A stretch of DNA of 64,000 nt, from positions 3,100,001 to 3,164,000 of the forward strand of contig JAWZSP010000007.1 of assembly GCA_034401135.1 (NCBI GenBank), in the 5' to 3' direction. Position 1 is the first letter of the stretch. Every line of letters begins with the position of its first letter. Below the pieces are notes generated by a model. It was not told the DNA's origin and did not search any database. It was given only the letters and a program-made list of their open reading frames with translations. Below, piece after piece: positions 36,244 through 46,676 of this stretch. The position numbers were made by a program, and so were the translations under genes. Source of the stretch: Volutella citrinella (Eukaryota; Ascomycota; Sordariomycetes; Hypocreales; Nectriaceae).

Positions 36244-36874
36244 TCAAGGAGCCGCATCACCATCCATCCGGGCCTGCTGTTCGTTAGCTCCACGCACATC
36301 TCTTAGTGGTTTGGGGGGGGGCTTACCCTTGTGGCACCGGGACCACCCAATTCCCGCTCCAGACCACCCTCGAACTCACGGGGGTAGGCAGGCTGGTCGG
36401 GGTAGTTGAGGTAGACAAGGCCAGTCACACTCATGAACACAGCAATGAAGGTGCCAACCATGATGAGGCCGGGGCGAGTGGTAGTCCAGGTGTACTCGTG
36501 GGGCGAGAAGATGCCGAGGATATCGTTATCCTCGTGAATCGGCTCACCAAAGTTTCGTCGCTCCTGCTTGTCCCACCAGTCGCCATGGGGGTCACGGAAC
36601 TGGCGCTTGATTCGGGGCGGGTTGATGTAGCCACCGTTCTGCGATATTTCCATCAGCATTTCTACTCCAGGTGGATCACCGGGGTTCAATCACGAACCAT
36701 GCCAGGGTCCTCGGCTTCGCTCATCGCAGGCGTCTCGGGGTACTTGGCGTCGACGACCTTCTTGTCGGTGTACGAGTGGGGGAGGAATCCTCGTCGCTGG
36801 ATCGTGGGCAGTCGTCGGGCTGCGGACATGCCGTTGCGCAGGGCCGAGGCCCGCACAATTCGTTGGGGAAGCAT
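36244..36874 (-). CDS. NADH:ubiquinone oxidoreductase subunit NDUFB8 (ASHI) homologue
   Basis: Accessory subunit of mitochondrial complex I. Exons 36874-36698, 36638-36327 and 36276-36244 give 173 residues. The N-terminus MLPQRIVRASALRNGMSAARR is basic and Ser/Ala-rich, a mitochondrial presequence. Conserved core: INPPRIKRQFRDPHGDWWD, KQERRNFGEPIHEDNDILG, SPHEYTWTTTRPG, then one membrane segment (GLIMVGTFIAVFMSVTGLVYL) and YPDQPAYPREFEGGLERELGG. The last exon is short (QARMDGDAAP or, with the alternative acceptor, ARMDGDAAP). An acceptor-like CCGCAG directly abuts the ATG, suggesting a 5'-UTR intron whose donor may be the GTGTGT near 36943. It shares a divergent promoter with SWR1. Confidence 0.9.
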
Positions 36875-37352
36875 CTGCGGCGAGGGGAAGGCAAACTCCC
36901 GGGTCAGCAATTGATCATGCCTTGTGCGGCAGCGTAGCAACACACCTTGGGCCAGTTGACGGTGTTGTCGGCGCCCAATTGCTCGTGACGTGATGTGATG
37001 GCTCTTCGTCGAAGCTTGAGCCAATCGAGGCTGTGATGTTTCTCATACCCGGAAAGTGGAGCCTCAGGCAGCAAGGGCGACGGCCAGGCGCGTATCCACC
37101 TCTTTTGGGTTAGTCGAGGCCAGGTCAAGGGCGTGCATCTTTCGCCTCTCCTCCAGTTCAAAAGTTTTGCTGACGACACCGGGGCCGACGACAAAATCCA
37201 GCGCAGCCCGCCCGACAGGCCTCTGATCATGTGCAAACTTCCTATCAATATCCGCTGAAGCGTTACGGTCCCGTAGACATCAAAATTACCACCTCAAATG
37301 ATCGCGTCGCCGAGACCACGCCCACTGTGTCCCCAGGCTCCACGCTACTACT
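36875..37352. promoter_or_regulatory. Divergent promoter, NDUFB8 / SWR1
   Basis: 478 bp between the two ATGs. The half next to NDUFB8 probably contains a 5'-UTR intron of that gene. Frames here on the minus strand have no motif support. Confidence 0.5.
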
Positions 37353-40300
37353 ATGCCCTGGACCGCGTCGCCCACCAACGTGCTGCGCGACTCGACCCCG
37401 GATGCGCCCAAGATCGAAGATGACGCGCCGTTGGTACCCGTCGTAGAAGCAGACGCGTTGAAACCGACAGATTTGCTCGACCAGACCGCCGCCGAGGCCC
37501 CTCCGGATGCCACGCCCAAGACGAATGGCCACGTCCATCACCCGCCCAATGGCCACGCCCACGACGACGAACGCCCTTCCAAGAGACGACGCACCCGAGA
37601 TACGACTCCCACAAGCGCTGCCAAAAAGATCAAACCCGAATCACCGCCATGGAAACGTATCGACGCCGATGGGCCCACCTCCTTTACTCAGAATGGACGG
37701 CGCAAATCCGGTCGCATCAACACTCTCCCGCTCGAGCTCCAGCCCCCATCAGCGAAGCGCATGACAAGACGATCTCTCAATGGCCCTGCTGCTACGCCGT
37801 CAAAGGTAGAAGCTCGCCTCGCCAATGGAACTCCGAAGAACCCCTCGAGTGCGCAGAAAACGACCCCCGCTGCCAGGACGACCCACACAAGATCATCCTC
37901 GACCTCTACTCCAAAGCCAGCTGCGAAAAAGCCTGTGGCCGAGCCACGCTCGACACCCCGTTCGACCCGGCGGCGCAGTCCGCCTCCTCGGCCCCAGCCC
38001 ACCCGACAATCGACGAGATCTCGGCGTTCCGCGCGGTTTGGTGATGCCGCGGATGGCGAGCCCGATACATCCCAAGAGCCCACCAACAAGTCTCCACGTG
38101 TCAAGTTGCGGGTTGGCCGATCTGGCGATATTCCCCTAGTCCACCCCGATCAAGTTCGCAAGCGTCCGAAGATTGGCACCAGCTTCGAAGACTTTTGGGC
38201 TCGGGCCGGTGACATACCGGTCGAGGAAGGTGGACTCCTGGCCTCCGAGGATGGCCCCCTTTTCACTGATGAATTGGCCACGAAGGATGCCCAGCTCATA
38301 CTTCGAATCGAGGACGAAGCCGAGCCCGGCGGTCTCCTCTCTCGCGAACGATGTTCAATATACCTTCCCGAGAGTGAAGATGAACCCCCTAGGCAGTGGG
38401 CTCGCCAAGACCACATGATAAAGGCCATGGCCAACTTCCGAAAGCTCATGTTTGCAGAACAACAACGGCATCGATCGACGGCGAAGAAGATTGCCGAAGC
38501 GTGCAGAGACGAATGGATCCGGCGCCAGCCAAAGTCTCTCGAACAAATCGAGGCCGAGGCCAGAGAAATGTGGATTGCCCGCTACCGAGTAGTCATGAAG
38601 GTCATGTTTGGCACTTGGGAGAATGTTCGCGTCGAAGTCAATCGTCGCCGGCTGGAGGAATGGGAACAAGAAGAACAGAAACGAGTCAAGGCAGCCCTCA
38701 ACGAGGCCGTCAACCTCTCTGAGCAGAAACTGCAAGCTCGGCGAGCCGGACTGGACTCGGAAGCTCTATCGGACGATGACGATGACGGATTTGATGATCT
38801 CACTGACGATGTCAGCATGCTGGAAGACGTTGATGAATCCGGCCTCGCATCCAACGAGGATGAAGATGACGATGATGGCGATGAGGACAGCGATGTCATG
38901 TCCTCTTCAGATGATGACGAAGGTGATGGAGACGGCGACAAGGATGCAGCAGACGAGGACTTGACGCAAGAGCAGCTGAGGGCCAAGTATGCCGGTATTC
39001 CCGATATTATCCATTCAACCGAGGATGTTGAGACCCCAGCGGAGGCACCTAGCCGTGAAGAAACAGACGCTCCGGACGCCACTGAAGGGGCCGAGACGAG
39101 TGACGAATCTGTTGATATGGATGATGACCTAGGATCCTCAGACATGGGTGGTGACGGGGACGATGAAGAGGGTGGCTCTGAAGACGATGAGTCCGGCGAC
39201 GAGGACTCTGGTGGCTTGCTCGGGCTCTTCTTTGGAAAATCGGAACTGAAGCAGATAAACACCGAGGCTTCAGCGGAGACAGCAAACGCGGCCGAGGCAG
39301 ACACCGAAATGGCGGACGTACAAGCGGAACCCGAACCTCAACCTGTGGCAGATGCTGAGGAATTGATTGACGACGATGAAGTCTCACTCATTCGGCATCC
39401 TGACTCGGATAATGACGAAGCGACGGAAGCCCTCGATAATACGCCCCAACCAAACGGCAAGAAGTCAGAGGAGCCAATTGTCAACGGCATCAAAAGCACG
39501 TCACCGGTTGAGAATGACAAAGAAGGTAAAACTGCAACCCTACCAACAGAACAAACGCCGTCACATGAAGACGTTCCAATGGCAGGAGTAGAAGAGGCCG
39601 TCTTAATCAAGGAGGGCGCTACAGAAAATGTGCCAGCCAAGGTTTCTGAGTTGACCAACGAGGCTGGCGAGATTGATGTTGAAATGGCCAATGCTTCAAG
39701 TTCAGGCAGCAGTCTCTCGCCACCACCCACATCAGAAACCAAGCTTTCCGACTTTGAGACCATGTCATCGACAGGCCTGGTTGTGGGGAAGCCGGATACT
39801 AGCAGGTCCGTCACACCTCAAACAGCATCCAAGCATAAGACCAAGATCCCATTCCTGCTCCGTGGTACTCTGAGAGAGTATCAACACTATGGCCTCGATT
39901 GGCTTGCGGGGCTGTACGCCAATAGCACCAATGGTATCCTGGCCGATGAAATGGGCCTTGGCAAGACCATCCAAACGATTGCGTTGCTCGCTCATCTTGC
40001 CTGCCACCATGAAGTATGGGGACCACACTTGGTTATTGTTCCTACCAGTGTCATGCTGAACTGGGAAATGGAGTTCAAGAAGTGGTGCCCTGGATTCAAA
40101 ATCCTAGCTTACTATGGCTCTCAAGAGGAGAGGAAGAGGAAGCGGCAAGGCTGGAACAACGACGATGTGTGGAACGTCTGCATCACGTCATACCAGTTGG
40201 TCCTTCAAGATCAGCAAGTATTCAAACGACGACGATGGCACTACATGATTCTCGATGAAGCGCACAACATCAAAAACTTCAAGTCGCAGCGTTGGCAAAC

Positions 40301-42515
40301 ACTGCTGGGATTCAACACACAGGCCCGACTCCTACTGACCGGAACGCCCCTTCAGAATAACCTGACCGAACTGTGGTCACTGCTTTTCTTCCTCATGCCC
40401 GCAGAGAATGGTGTGGGCGGCTTCGCCGACTTGCAGGAATTCCACGATTGGTTCCACAAACCCGAGTCACAAATTTTAGAAAGTGGGAGAGAGCAGATGG
40501 ACGATGAAGCGAGGGCAATTATCTCAAAACTCCACAAAGTCTTGCGGCCCTACCTCCTTCGTCGGTTGAAGGCCGACGTTGAGAAGCAAATGCCAGCCAA
40601 GTATGAACACGTCGAGTTTTGCCGCTTGTCCAAGCGTCAGCGTGAGCTCTACGACGGTTTCCTGTCTCGTTCAGACACCAAAGAAACGCTGGCTTCTGGC
40701 AACTATCTCTCCATCATCAACTGTTTGATGCAACTGCGCAAGGTCTGCAACCACCCTGACCTTTTCGTCGACAGACCCATCATGACATCGTTCCGTATGA
40801 GCAAGTCTGTGGCAGCGGAGTATGATGTGATTGAGCAGACAGTGCGGCGCTCTCTCCTCGCGGAGAGGCCAATGGGCACCGTCAATCTGGGTTTCCTCAA
40901 CTTGATTCCTACACAATATGAACATCTATCGGCGGCCACCACCGATCGAATTGCCCAGCTTGGCTCCCACCGAGCCTTGATGGAGCTACGGGAGTCTCAA
41001 AAGACTCGTGCTCAATCAGCTTACACTGGCCTAGACCCAGCCACCGTCGAGTCCAACATTGCGTATCTCGAGAGCGCAGCGCGATGGGGCCGCTTCGAAG
41101 AGCTACAGCATTGCGTCTATTTGAATGCACTACGCCGGCAGCAAAAGCCCATATACGGCAAGAACATGGTTGACTTCCTCACACTGGGTACAGACAAGCG
41201 ACCGTACAAGCAACGGCCAAAGGTGCCTCAGAAGATCATGAGCTGGTTCGAGGATGAGTCGACGCTTCTGCATTCCCTCATCCCCACAATCGACGAGCGG
41301 GCCGACAGCTTCAAAACTCTTGTGGAGAAGTTTTCTTGTGTCACTCCAGCCGTTGTGACAAAGGATCTCGACCGATTTATTCTGGGTCGCAAGGGCGTGC
41401 AGGCATTCACTGACGCCGACCTAAAGCTATCGGCCCCCAAGCGATGGGCACCTTTCCTACCCAAGGAAGCGCCACTCGACCCCTGGCACGAGGCTCGAAT
41501 GAGGTTGTCGATTCAGTTCCCCGACAAACGGCTACTGCAATACGACTGTGGAAAGCTCCAGGTATTGGATAAGTTGTTGCGTAAGCTCCAAGCCGGTGGT
41601 CACCGCGCCCTCATCTTCACACAGATGACCAAGGTTCTCGACATTCTTGAGCAGTTCTTGAACATTCATGGGCACAAGTACCTGCGACTCGACGGTGCTA
41701 CCAAAGTCGAACAACGTCAAATCCTAACTGACCGATTCAACCACGATCCTCGGATTCTTTGCTTCATCTTGTCTACCCGCTCTGGTGGTTTAGGCATCAA
41801 CCTCACCGGTGCCGACACGGTCATCTTCTACGATCAGGACTGGAACCCAGCCATGGACAAGCAATGCCAGGATAGATGTCATCGAATCGGACAAACTCGC
41901 GATGTCCACATCTACCGGCTGGTCAGCGAGCATACAATCGAGGCCAATATTCTACGGAAGGCTTCTCAGAAGCAGATGCTCGACGATGTTGTCATCCAGG
42001 AAGGAGAATTTACCACGGACCACTTCAACAAGATGTCGGTCAGAGACGTGCTGACTGACAAGATTGACTCCACAAGCGTCGGTGTTGACGCCGCGGACGC
42101 AGCTCTGGACCGTGTTCTTGGCGGGCCCGAGACCTCCAACGACCAGCGAAGGGTCGGCCGTGCTCTTGAGCAGGCGGAAGACAGGGAAGACGTGGCAGCC
42201 GCTCACATGGCAGAGAAGGAGATTCTGGCGGACGACGCCGACTTCACCGAGAAGCCGAGCAACAACGCCTCCGGGACGTCAACAGCACGCCAAGGCACAC
42301 CTGCCAGCAAGTCGGTACTGGACGGCGGGGTGCTTGACGAGACGGATATCGAACTCGACAAGGAGGCTGAGTACAACGCTTGGGGCGACAAGATGCGCAC
42401 CGTTGACGACTACATGTTGGGCATCATGGCGGAGCAGCTCAGAGGAACAAAGCTCGAGCTTCCCAAGGATAAGAAGAAGGGCAAAAAGAAGGGCCGCGAC
42501 ACCCGGAAACGGTGA
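37353..42515 (+). CDS. SWR1: SWR1 ATP-dependent chromatin-remodelling helicase
   Basis: Catalytic subunit of the SWR1 complex, which exchanges H2A for the H2A.Z variant in nucleosomes. Single exon, 1720 residues, normal for the family. Order: disordered basic N-terminus; HSA-type helical region (~345-450: RQWARQDHMIKAMANFRK, RDEWIRRQPKS); very acidic Asp/Glu segment (~470-640), a likely histone-binding region; SNF2 ATPase from ~835 with DEMGLGKTIQT (Walker A, ~865) and LDEAHNIKN (DEAH box, ~967), and LTGTPLQNN; a long insert between the lobes (~1130-1390), characteristic of the INO80/SWR1 class; helicase-C lobe (~1400-1560) with STRSGGLGINLTGADTV and DRCHRIGQTRDVHIYRLV. Basic KKKGKKKG tail. 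The split ATPase plus N-terminal HSA and acidic stretch favour SWR1 over INO80. Confidence 0.95.
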   Translation: MPWTASPTNVLRDSTPDAPKIEDDAPLVPVVEADALKPTDLLDQTAAEAPPDATPKTNGHVHHPPNGHAHDDERPSKRRRTRDTTPTSAAKKIKPESPPWKRIDADGPTSFTQNGRRKSGRINTLPLELQPPSAKRMTRRSLNGPAATPSKVEARLANGTPKNPSSAQKTTPAARTTHTRSSSTSTPKPAAKKPVAEPRSTPRSTRRRSPPPRPQPTRQSTRSRRSARFGDAADGEPDTSQEPTNKSPRVKLRVGRSGDIPLVHPDQVRKRPKIGTSFEDFWARAGDIPVEEGGLLASEDGPLFTDELATKDAQLILRIEDEAEPGGLLSRERCSIYLPESEDEPPRQWARQDHMIKAMANFRKLMFAEQQRHRSTAKKIAEACRDEWIRRQPKSLEQIEAEAREMWIARYRVVMKVMFGTWENVRVEVNRRRLEEWEQEEQKRVKAALNEAVNLSEQKLQARRAGLDSEALSDDDDDGFDDLTDDVSMLEDVDESGLASNEDEDDDDGDEDSDVMSSSDDDEGDGDGDKDAADEDLTQEQLRAKYAGIPDIIHSTEDVETPAEAPSREETDAPDATEGAETSDESVDMDDDLGSSDMGGDGDDEEGGSEDDESGDEDSGGLLGLFFGKSELKQINTEASAETANAAEADTEMADVQAEPEPQPVADAEELIDDDEVSLIRHPDSDNDEATEALDNTPQPNGKKSEEPIVNGIKSTSPVENDKEGKTATLPTEQTPSHEDVPMAGVEEAVLIKEGATENVPAKVSELTNEAGEIDVEMANASSSGSSLSPPPTSETKLSDFETMSSTGLVVGKPDTSRSVTPQTASKHKTKIPFLLRGTLREYQHYGLDWLAGLYANSTNGILADEMGLGKTIQTIALLAHLACHHEVWGPHLVIVPTSVMLNWEMEFKKWCPGFKILAYYGSQEERKRKRQGWNNDDVWNVCITSYQLVLQDQQVFKRRRWHYMILDEAHNIKNFKSQRWQTLLGFNTQARLLLTGTPLQNNLTELWSLLFFLMPAENGVGGFADLQEFHDWFHKPESQILESGREQMDDEARAIISKLHKVLRPYLLRRLKADVEKQMPAKYEHVEFCRLSKRQRELYDGFLSRSDTKETLASGNYLSIINCLMQLRKVCNHPDLFVDRPIMTSFRMSKSVAAEYDVIEQTVRRSLLAERPMGTVNLGFLNLIPTQYEHLSAATTDRIAQLGSHRALMELRESQKTRAQSAYTGLDPATVESNIAYLESAARWGRFEELQHCVYLNALRRQQKPIYGKNMVDFLTLGTDKRPYKQRPKVPQKIMSWFEDESTLLHSLIPTIDERADSFKTLVEKFSCVTPAVVTKDLDRFILGRKGVQAFTDADLKLSAPKRWAPFLPKEAPLDPWHEARMRLSIQFPDKRLLQYDCGKLQVLDKLLRKLQAGGHRALIFTQMTKVLDILEQFLNIHGHKYLRLDGATKVEQRQILTDRFNHDPRILCFILSTRSGGLGINLTGADTVIFYDQDWNPAMDKQCQDRCHRIGQTRDVHIYRLVSEHTIEANILRKASQKQMLDDVVIQEGEFTTDHFNKMSVRDVLTDKIDSTSVGVDAADAALDRVLGGPETSNDQRRVGRALEQAEDREDVAAAHMAEKEILADDADFTEKPSNNASGTSTARQGTPASKSVLDGGVLDETDIELDKEAEYNAWGDKMRTVDDYMLGIMAEQLRGTKLELPKDKKKGKKKGRDTRKR

Positions 42516-43630
42516 AAAGGACTACTGGACAGACAGCATTAATGGACATGGTTTTGGCGTATGTTGTATGTTGCGCTATTGTACACTAGCAAGTCGTGTT
42601 ACCGGCAGGTTGGGCCCGCGACTGAAGAAAAAAAAGGAAATGACCGGAGGCATGGTAGATGGCCACCATTGTGTATAATTTGGTTATTATTGTAGATGTG
42701 CATTGGGACGGACAGGGCGTGTCTTGCATGCACGGAGTTTGCGGGTTTGGAAAGACGGTTCTTTATAATGAGGGGAGGTCCTTCAACTGGACAGATAGGC
42801 GCAAAATGTATCAAATGATCCAGACAACTCGATCCAACGGGCGTCCCCAGTTATCGTGTAATTGAAACGCACATCTGCCGCGGGGATTGACCGCCAGGCG
42901 GAGGGCCAGGTTGGCGTTGAAGATCGGGGTCAGCACGGCGACCTGGCAAGCGCACAGCTCAGAGATGACACCCCCCCAATGTCCTGACGTGATTTCAGGT
43001 TAGTTAGAGTAAGTAAGTAATTAGGATTATGTACTAAGGCTAGGGGTAAGGTTTTTTAAACTGAATGGATCCTGAATATTCTTAATTAATTGAGGATTGA
43101 TGTGCTATCGGCTGACTTACTGTGAGTGGGAGGTTGTTGACTGAACTATGTGCTCTATCTGGCTCGACGACGACCTACCAATTGTGAGTGAAGGTTCTTG
43201 ATTGAACTACGTGCTGTATGTGGGCCGATCTCAGCCGTTGGTCACCTGCCCATGTACACACCGGACAGCTCGAGATAAGGAGCTGGCTGCTCATGCATAA
43301 GTACGTCTCGTCCTTCCGGCTGGCCACTTGGGGATACAGCGCGCAGAGAAGGGGCAACGAGGTCGGGGAGGTTGAGATGTAGGTGGAGGTGAAAGGCAGT
43401 CGATGTTTTTACTGAGGGCGGAGAACTACTCTAGCTCTTGTATGCGGGACGTAAAGGTGGAGATGGATTGAGAAGAATTATAAGCCTGCCATGGGCTTGG
43501 TTGGAGGGCTGCCTGACGTAGCAGGACTCCTAGTCGTCAGCCTGAGGCAAGAGCCGGGGGCTGCACGCTGAGGGCAGTAGAGGGGTCCCTGAGGGCGGGT
43601 CAGCCGGCTAAATTTCGGTTAATCCTGTGT
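42516..43630. other. AT-richer, repeat-bearing stretch after SWR1
   Basis: No gene supported. The part at 42990-43100 is rich in TA steps and stop codons in all frames (for example TTAGTTAGAGTAAGTAAG), unlike its surroundings. Two 43-nt imperfect direct repeats lie at 43121-43163 and 43183-43225. The final bases, ending AATCCTGTGT, directly abut a truncated tRNA. Taken together it resembles the remnant of an inserted element, but I cannot name it. Confidence 0.45.
43121..43225. repeat. Imperfect 43-nt tandem direct repeat, period 62
   Basis: Units 43121-43163 and 43183-43225. Both begin TGTGAGTG, share GAACTA(T/C)GTGCT and end T(C/G)TGGC-like. About three quarters identical by eye. No function apparent. 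Confidence 0.75.
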
Positions 43631-43760
43631 GAGGTCCCGGGTTCAATCCCCGGTGGAGCCCGCTCCCAAACTTGTTACGTAAGTTCGGGAGGCAATTTTT
43701 GCTGTTTTTCACTACTGCGCCACCGCCAGTTCAGTTCTGGTATTCTTTTTGCTTGTGCAT
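43631..43760 (+). pseudogene. Truncated tRNA-Pro 3' half plus duplicated 3' flank
   Basis: Positions 43631-43661 are identical to 29783-29813, the T-arm and 3' acceptor strand of the intact tRNA-Pro(TGG); the 5' half, anticodon included, is absent. The similarity continues into the flank: CGCTC, then after a divergent patch the TTTTTGC-GTTTTTCAC, CACCGCCAGTTCAGTTCT and TTCTTTTTGCTTGTGCAT segments, ending at 43760 (29914 in the intact locus). Thus about 130 bp was copied from one locus to the other, or both derive from a common repeated tRNA unit. It cannot make a functional tRNA. Confidence 0.85.
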
Positions 43761-43763
43761 GTA

Positions 43764-44627
43764 GCGCGCGCGTGGCGCGAAAGAGACCGACGATCATGGT
43801 GGCACCCGATGCCACCCCGTCACGACGGCCGGCTTTCATGCTGGCGCATTTGTGCTGTGCTACCTTTATGCACCTATTCCATAATGCACACAGGGCTTCT
43901 CTAGATATCGGCAAGCAGCTTTTCTCCCGAAAAGCGACTGAAGGGCTCTCCACCAGCACAGACAAGGCTTCAGCTTCGGTAGGTTCCCCGGATCTTATAT
44001 AGGTGGCTTCGCCGCCGCACTCATGTGCCAGTCGTAGTAGTCATCAACAATCGAACCTTGAAAACAATGACAGCGTTTGTCTAAACTTTCTTTCATAAAT
44101 GGCTTACGCGCACATTCTAGACGCCATGGCAATATTCACCGGCATTCCCCTCGTATGACCCCATTCATCGGGCATCACGTACAAACCATGGCTCACCTGC
44201 TCTATATGGATACCTTGAGCGCGGAGTTCACCCCACGATCCGCATGATCTTGCCTATTCTGAGTCGCGAGCGACAGAATGGAACCCAAGACGGTGATTAC
44301 CCACCAATTGCATGTAACGCGGTAGTTCGGCCCATGATGCCGCGATGCACAAGTAAATACCCAAGCGAGGTGACCCGATGACGACAAATGCTTTTCCATC
44401 TTGCTCTGGGATCGGACGTAAATCACGGCTTTCGTTCGAGACCTTTGAATCGTGCATGTAACCGGCGATCCCGCGGACCTACATTCCGATGAACTCGGCA
44501 TTTCATTCGCCTCCACTTTTGTCGCGCGAACATATGAAGAGCCAAAGGGCGCTCGCATTTAAGCTTGCGAGAATGGATCGAATTGAAGTCAGTCATCAGG
44601 CACTACCTGAACTCGTCATTCCTCAAA
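43764..44627. other. Intergenic upstream of mannanase
   Basis: No gene supported. Probably the mannanase promoter. Short chance frames only. Confidence 0.4.
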
Positions 44628-46003
44628 ATGGTAAATGTTGCTCGCCTTTTAACCGTCGCGGCACTGGCCGTTGGTGCAATTGCCGGGCCACAACGGCCTC
44701 CCAAAGGGTTTGTCACCACCAAAGGGACAAAATTCCAGCTTGACGGGAAGGACTTTTACTGGGCTGGCAGCAACGCATACTGTAAGTTCCCAAATACACC
44801 AAGTGCCCTACTGGCCTGTGGCTGAGATCATCATAGACTTCCCATTCAACAATGTTAGTCACCCTCGAGCGAGATGTGCAATTCAACCATCTGACACTAC
44901 CTTAGAACCAAGATGATGTCGAAAGGGGACTGAGGGCGGCAAAGAGCGCTGGATTAAAAGTCTTCCGCACCTGGGGCTTCAATGACAAGAACCGAACGTA
45001 TGATCCCAATGGCCTGCCAAAGTATGGCGGCGAAGGAGCCGGAGGAACCGAGGTTGTGTTCCAGTGGTGGGAAAACGGAAAGTCCAAAATCGACATCAGC
45101 GCGTTTGACAAAGTGGTCGATGCGGCCGACAAGGTCGGCATCAAGCTCATTGTGGCCCTGACGAATAATTGGGCCGACTATGGTGGCATGGATGCCTACA
45201 CCGTGAACCTTGGTGGGAAGTATCACGACGATGTGAGTTGCTGCCAAAACAACAGAGGTCTCTGGTGCTAACAAAGGCTATAGTTTTACCGGTCACCCAA
45301 GATCATCAAGGCGTTCCAGCGCTATGTCAAGGTCTTTGTCGAGCGCTACAAGAACTCGCCTGTCATCATGGCCTGGGAGGTAGGCAATGAGCCGCGCTGC
45401 GGTGCTGATGGAGTCCGTAACTTGCCGCGGAGCGATTCCTGCACGCCCGAGGTGCTCTCCAAATGGCTCGAGACCATGAGCAAATACATCAAGAAGCTTG
45501 ACCCCAACCATCTAATCACCACCGGAGGTGAGGGCGGTTTCAACATTGAGTCGGACGACGGCTTCTACAATGGCTGGGACGGCGGCGACTTCCACCAAGA
45601 CCTCAGGGCGGATTCGATTGACTTTGCTACTTTCCATTCTTATCCAGACTGGTGGAACAAAAATGTGTCGTGGACAGAGAAGTGGATCAGCGACCATGCG
45701 AAGGCAGGCCGTGAGGCTGGCAAGCCGGTCGTCCACGAGGAGTATGGGTGGTTGACGCCCGAGAAGCGACTCGAGTATCTCAACAAGACCGCCGAGGAGT
45801 CGAGGCTGGAGGCAATTGGCCGCTTCCAGGAGCTTGGCGTAAAGGAAAAGCTGGCGGGCGATGCGTATTGGCAATACGGCTACTCTCATTACTCGTATGG
45901 CCGGAACCACGATGATGGGTTCACCATTTTCCTCGATGACAAAGAGGCCAAGAAGCTGGTGTACGAGCACGCGAAGAAGGTGGACAAGCTCAATCGTAAA
46001 TAG
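44628..46003 (+). CDS. Secreted endo-1,4-beta-mannanase, GH5 (subfamily 7-like)
   Basis: Hydrolyses beta-1,4-mannan in plant hemicellulose. Four exons, 44628-44781, 44837-44853, 44906-45232 and 45284-46003, sum to 1218 nt (405 residues). Exon 2 is only 17 nt. A signal peptide is clear: [19 protein letters not shown], cut near residue 19. The mature start [28 protein letters not shown] is typical of fungal GH5_7. Catalytic acid/base is Glu202 in WEVGNEP; the nucleophile is in VHEEYGW (Glu319 most likely). [10 protein letters not shown] and [11 protein letters not shown] are also typical. No carbohydrate-binding module or linker is present. I use the ATG at 44628; upstream codons in frame are not ATG. 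The nearby truncated tRNA and repeats suggest a rearranged locus. Confidence 0.93.
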
Positions 46004-46676
46004 GTCGAAAGCAGCAGTCAGAGCCGCACATAACACGCTTCATTCTTCGGCCTCTTTTCTCGAGCACATTGCTATTCGTAGGCAGGATCAATGGCCGACA
46101 ATACCCACGTTTCCAAGGTTCCACAATTGAGCGCCAATGCCCCCGTCACCGCATGTGAGAGACGAGTGAATCACCCCCAAGAGGCCACCTTCGCCCACTA
46201 CCCATCTCAGGGCTTTTGTGCGTTGGGATTCACCTCGATGCGCCATGTGATACTGTGTTATCGCTTCCAATCCTCTCGAATCTAATGCAGCAGGGCCAAC
46301 AGCATTCGAGTGGTTAGAAGTGTGCTACACAGGCCACGCATTTCCTTCGAACTTGCTCCCTTATTTCGGTAGGCAGGGCAGCCCGAAAGGCGCAAAGGTA
46401 TTATCTCATCAGATTCCTCTCAGCCATAGTCATTTGGCTCCACTGCCAACGCTCAGGGTTAGTTAGAAGAAGGCGTACGCGCTCACCTGCGCTTGAGATT
46501 TGAGATTCGAGCTCCAACCAGGCCCGTGGCAGGCTTGTAATTCTGCCCTATTCCATCTCGACCTTTCCCTCCCGCATACGAGAGTCGGGGTAGTTCGACC
46601 TCCTCAGCAAAAGGATCGACTGCTTTTCACCCCCACCTGCATCTCAACCTCTCTGACCTCGTTCAACACTTTCGAA
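46004..46676. other. Intergenic
   Basis: Mannanase 3' region and promoter of the repeat-containing broken gene. The last ~110 bases are CT-rich and end CACTTTCGAA before the ATG, like a fungal leader. No gene. Confidence 0.45.

Noticed and set aside
36675..36700. B-box-like GGGGTTCAATC in an NDUFB8 intron
   Set aside because: No pairing stems or A box around it, so not a tRNA.
36904..37248. 114-residue minus-strand frame upstream of NDUFB8
   Set aside because: No motif, and an acceptor site directly before the NDUFB8 ATG suggests this is a 5' UTR with an intron.
38582..39304. 240-residue Ser-rich frame on the minus strand within SWR1
   Set aside because: It is the complement of the Asp/Glu-rich SWR1 segment (GAx codons read as TCx).
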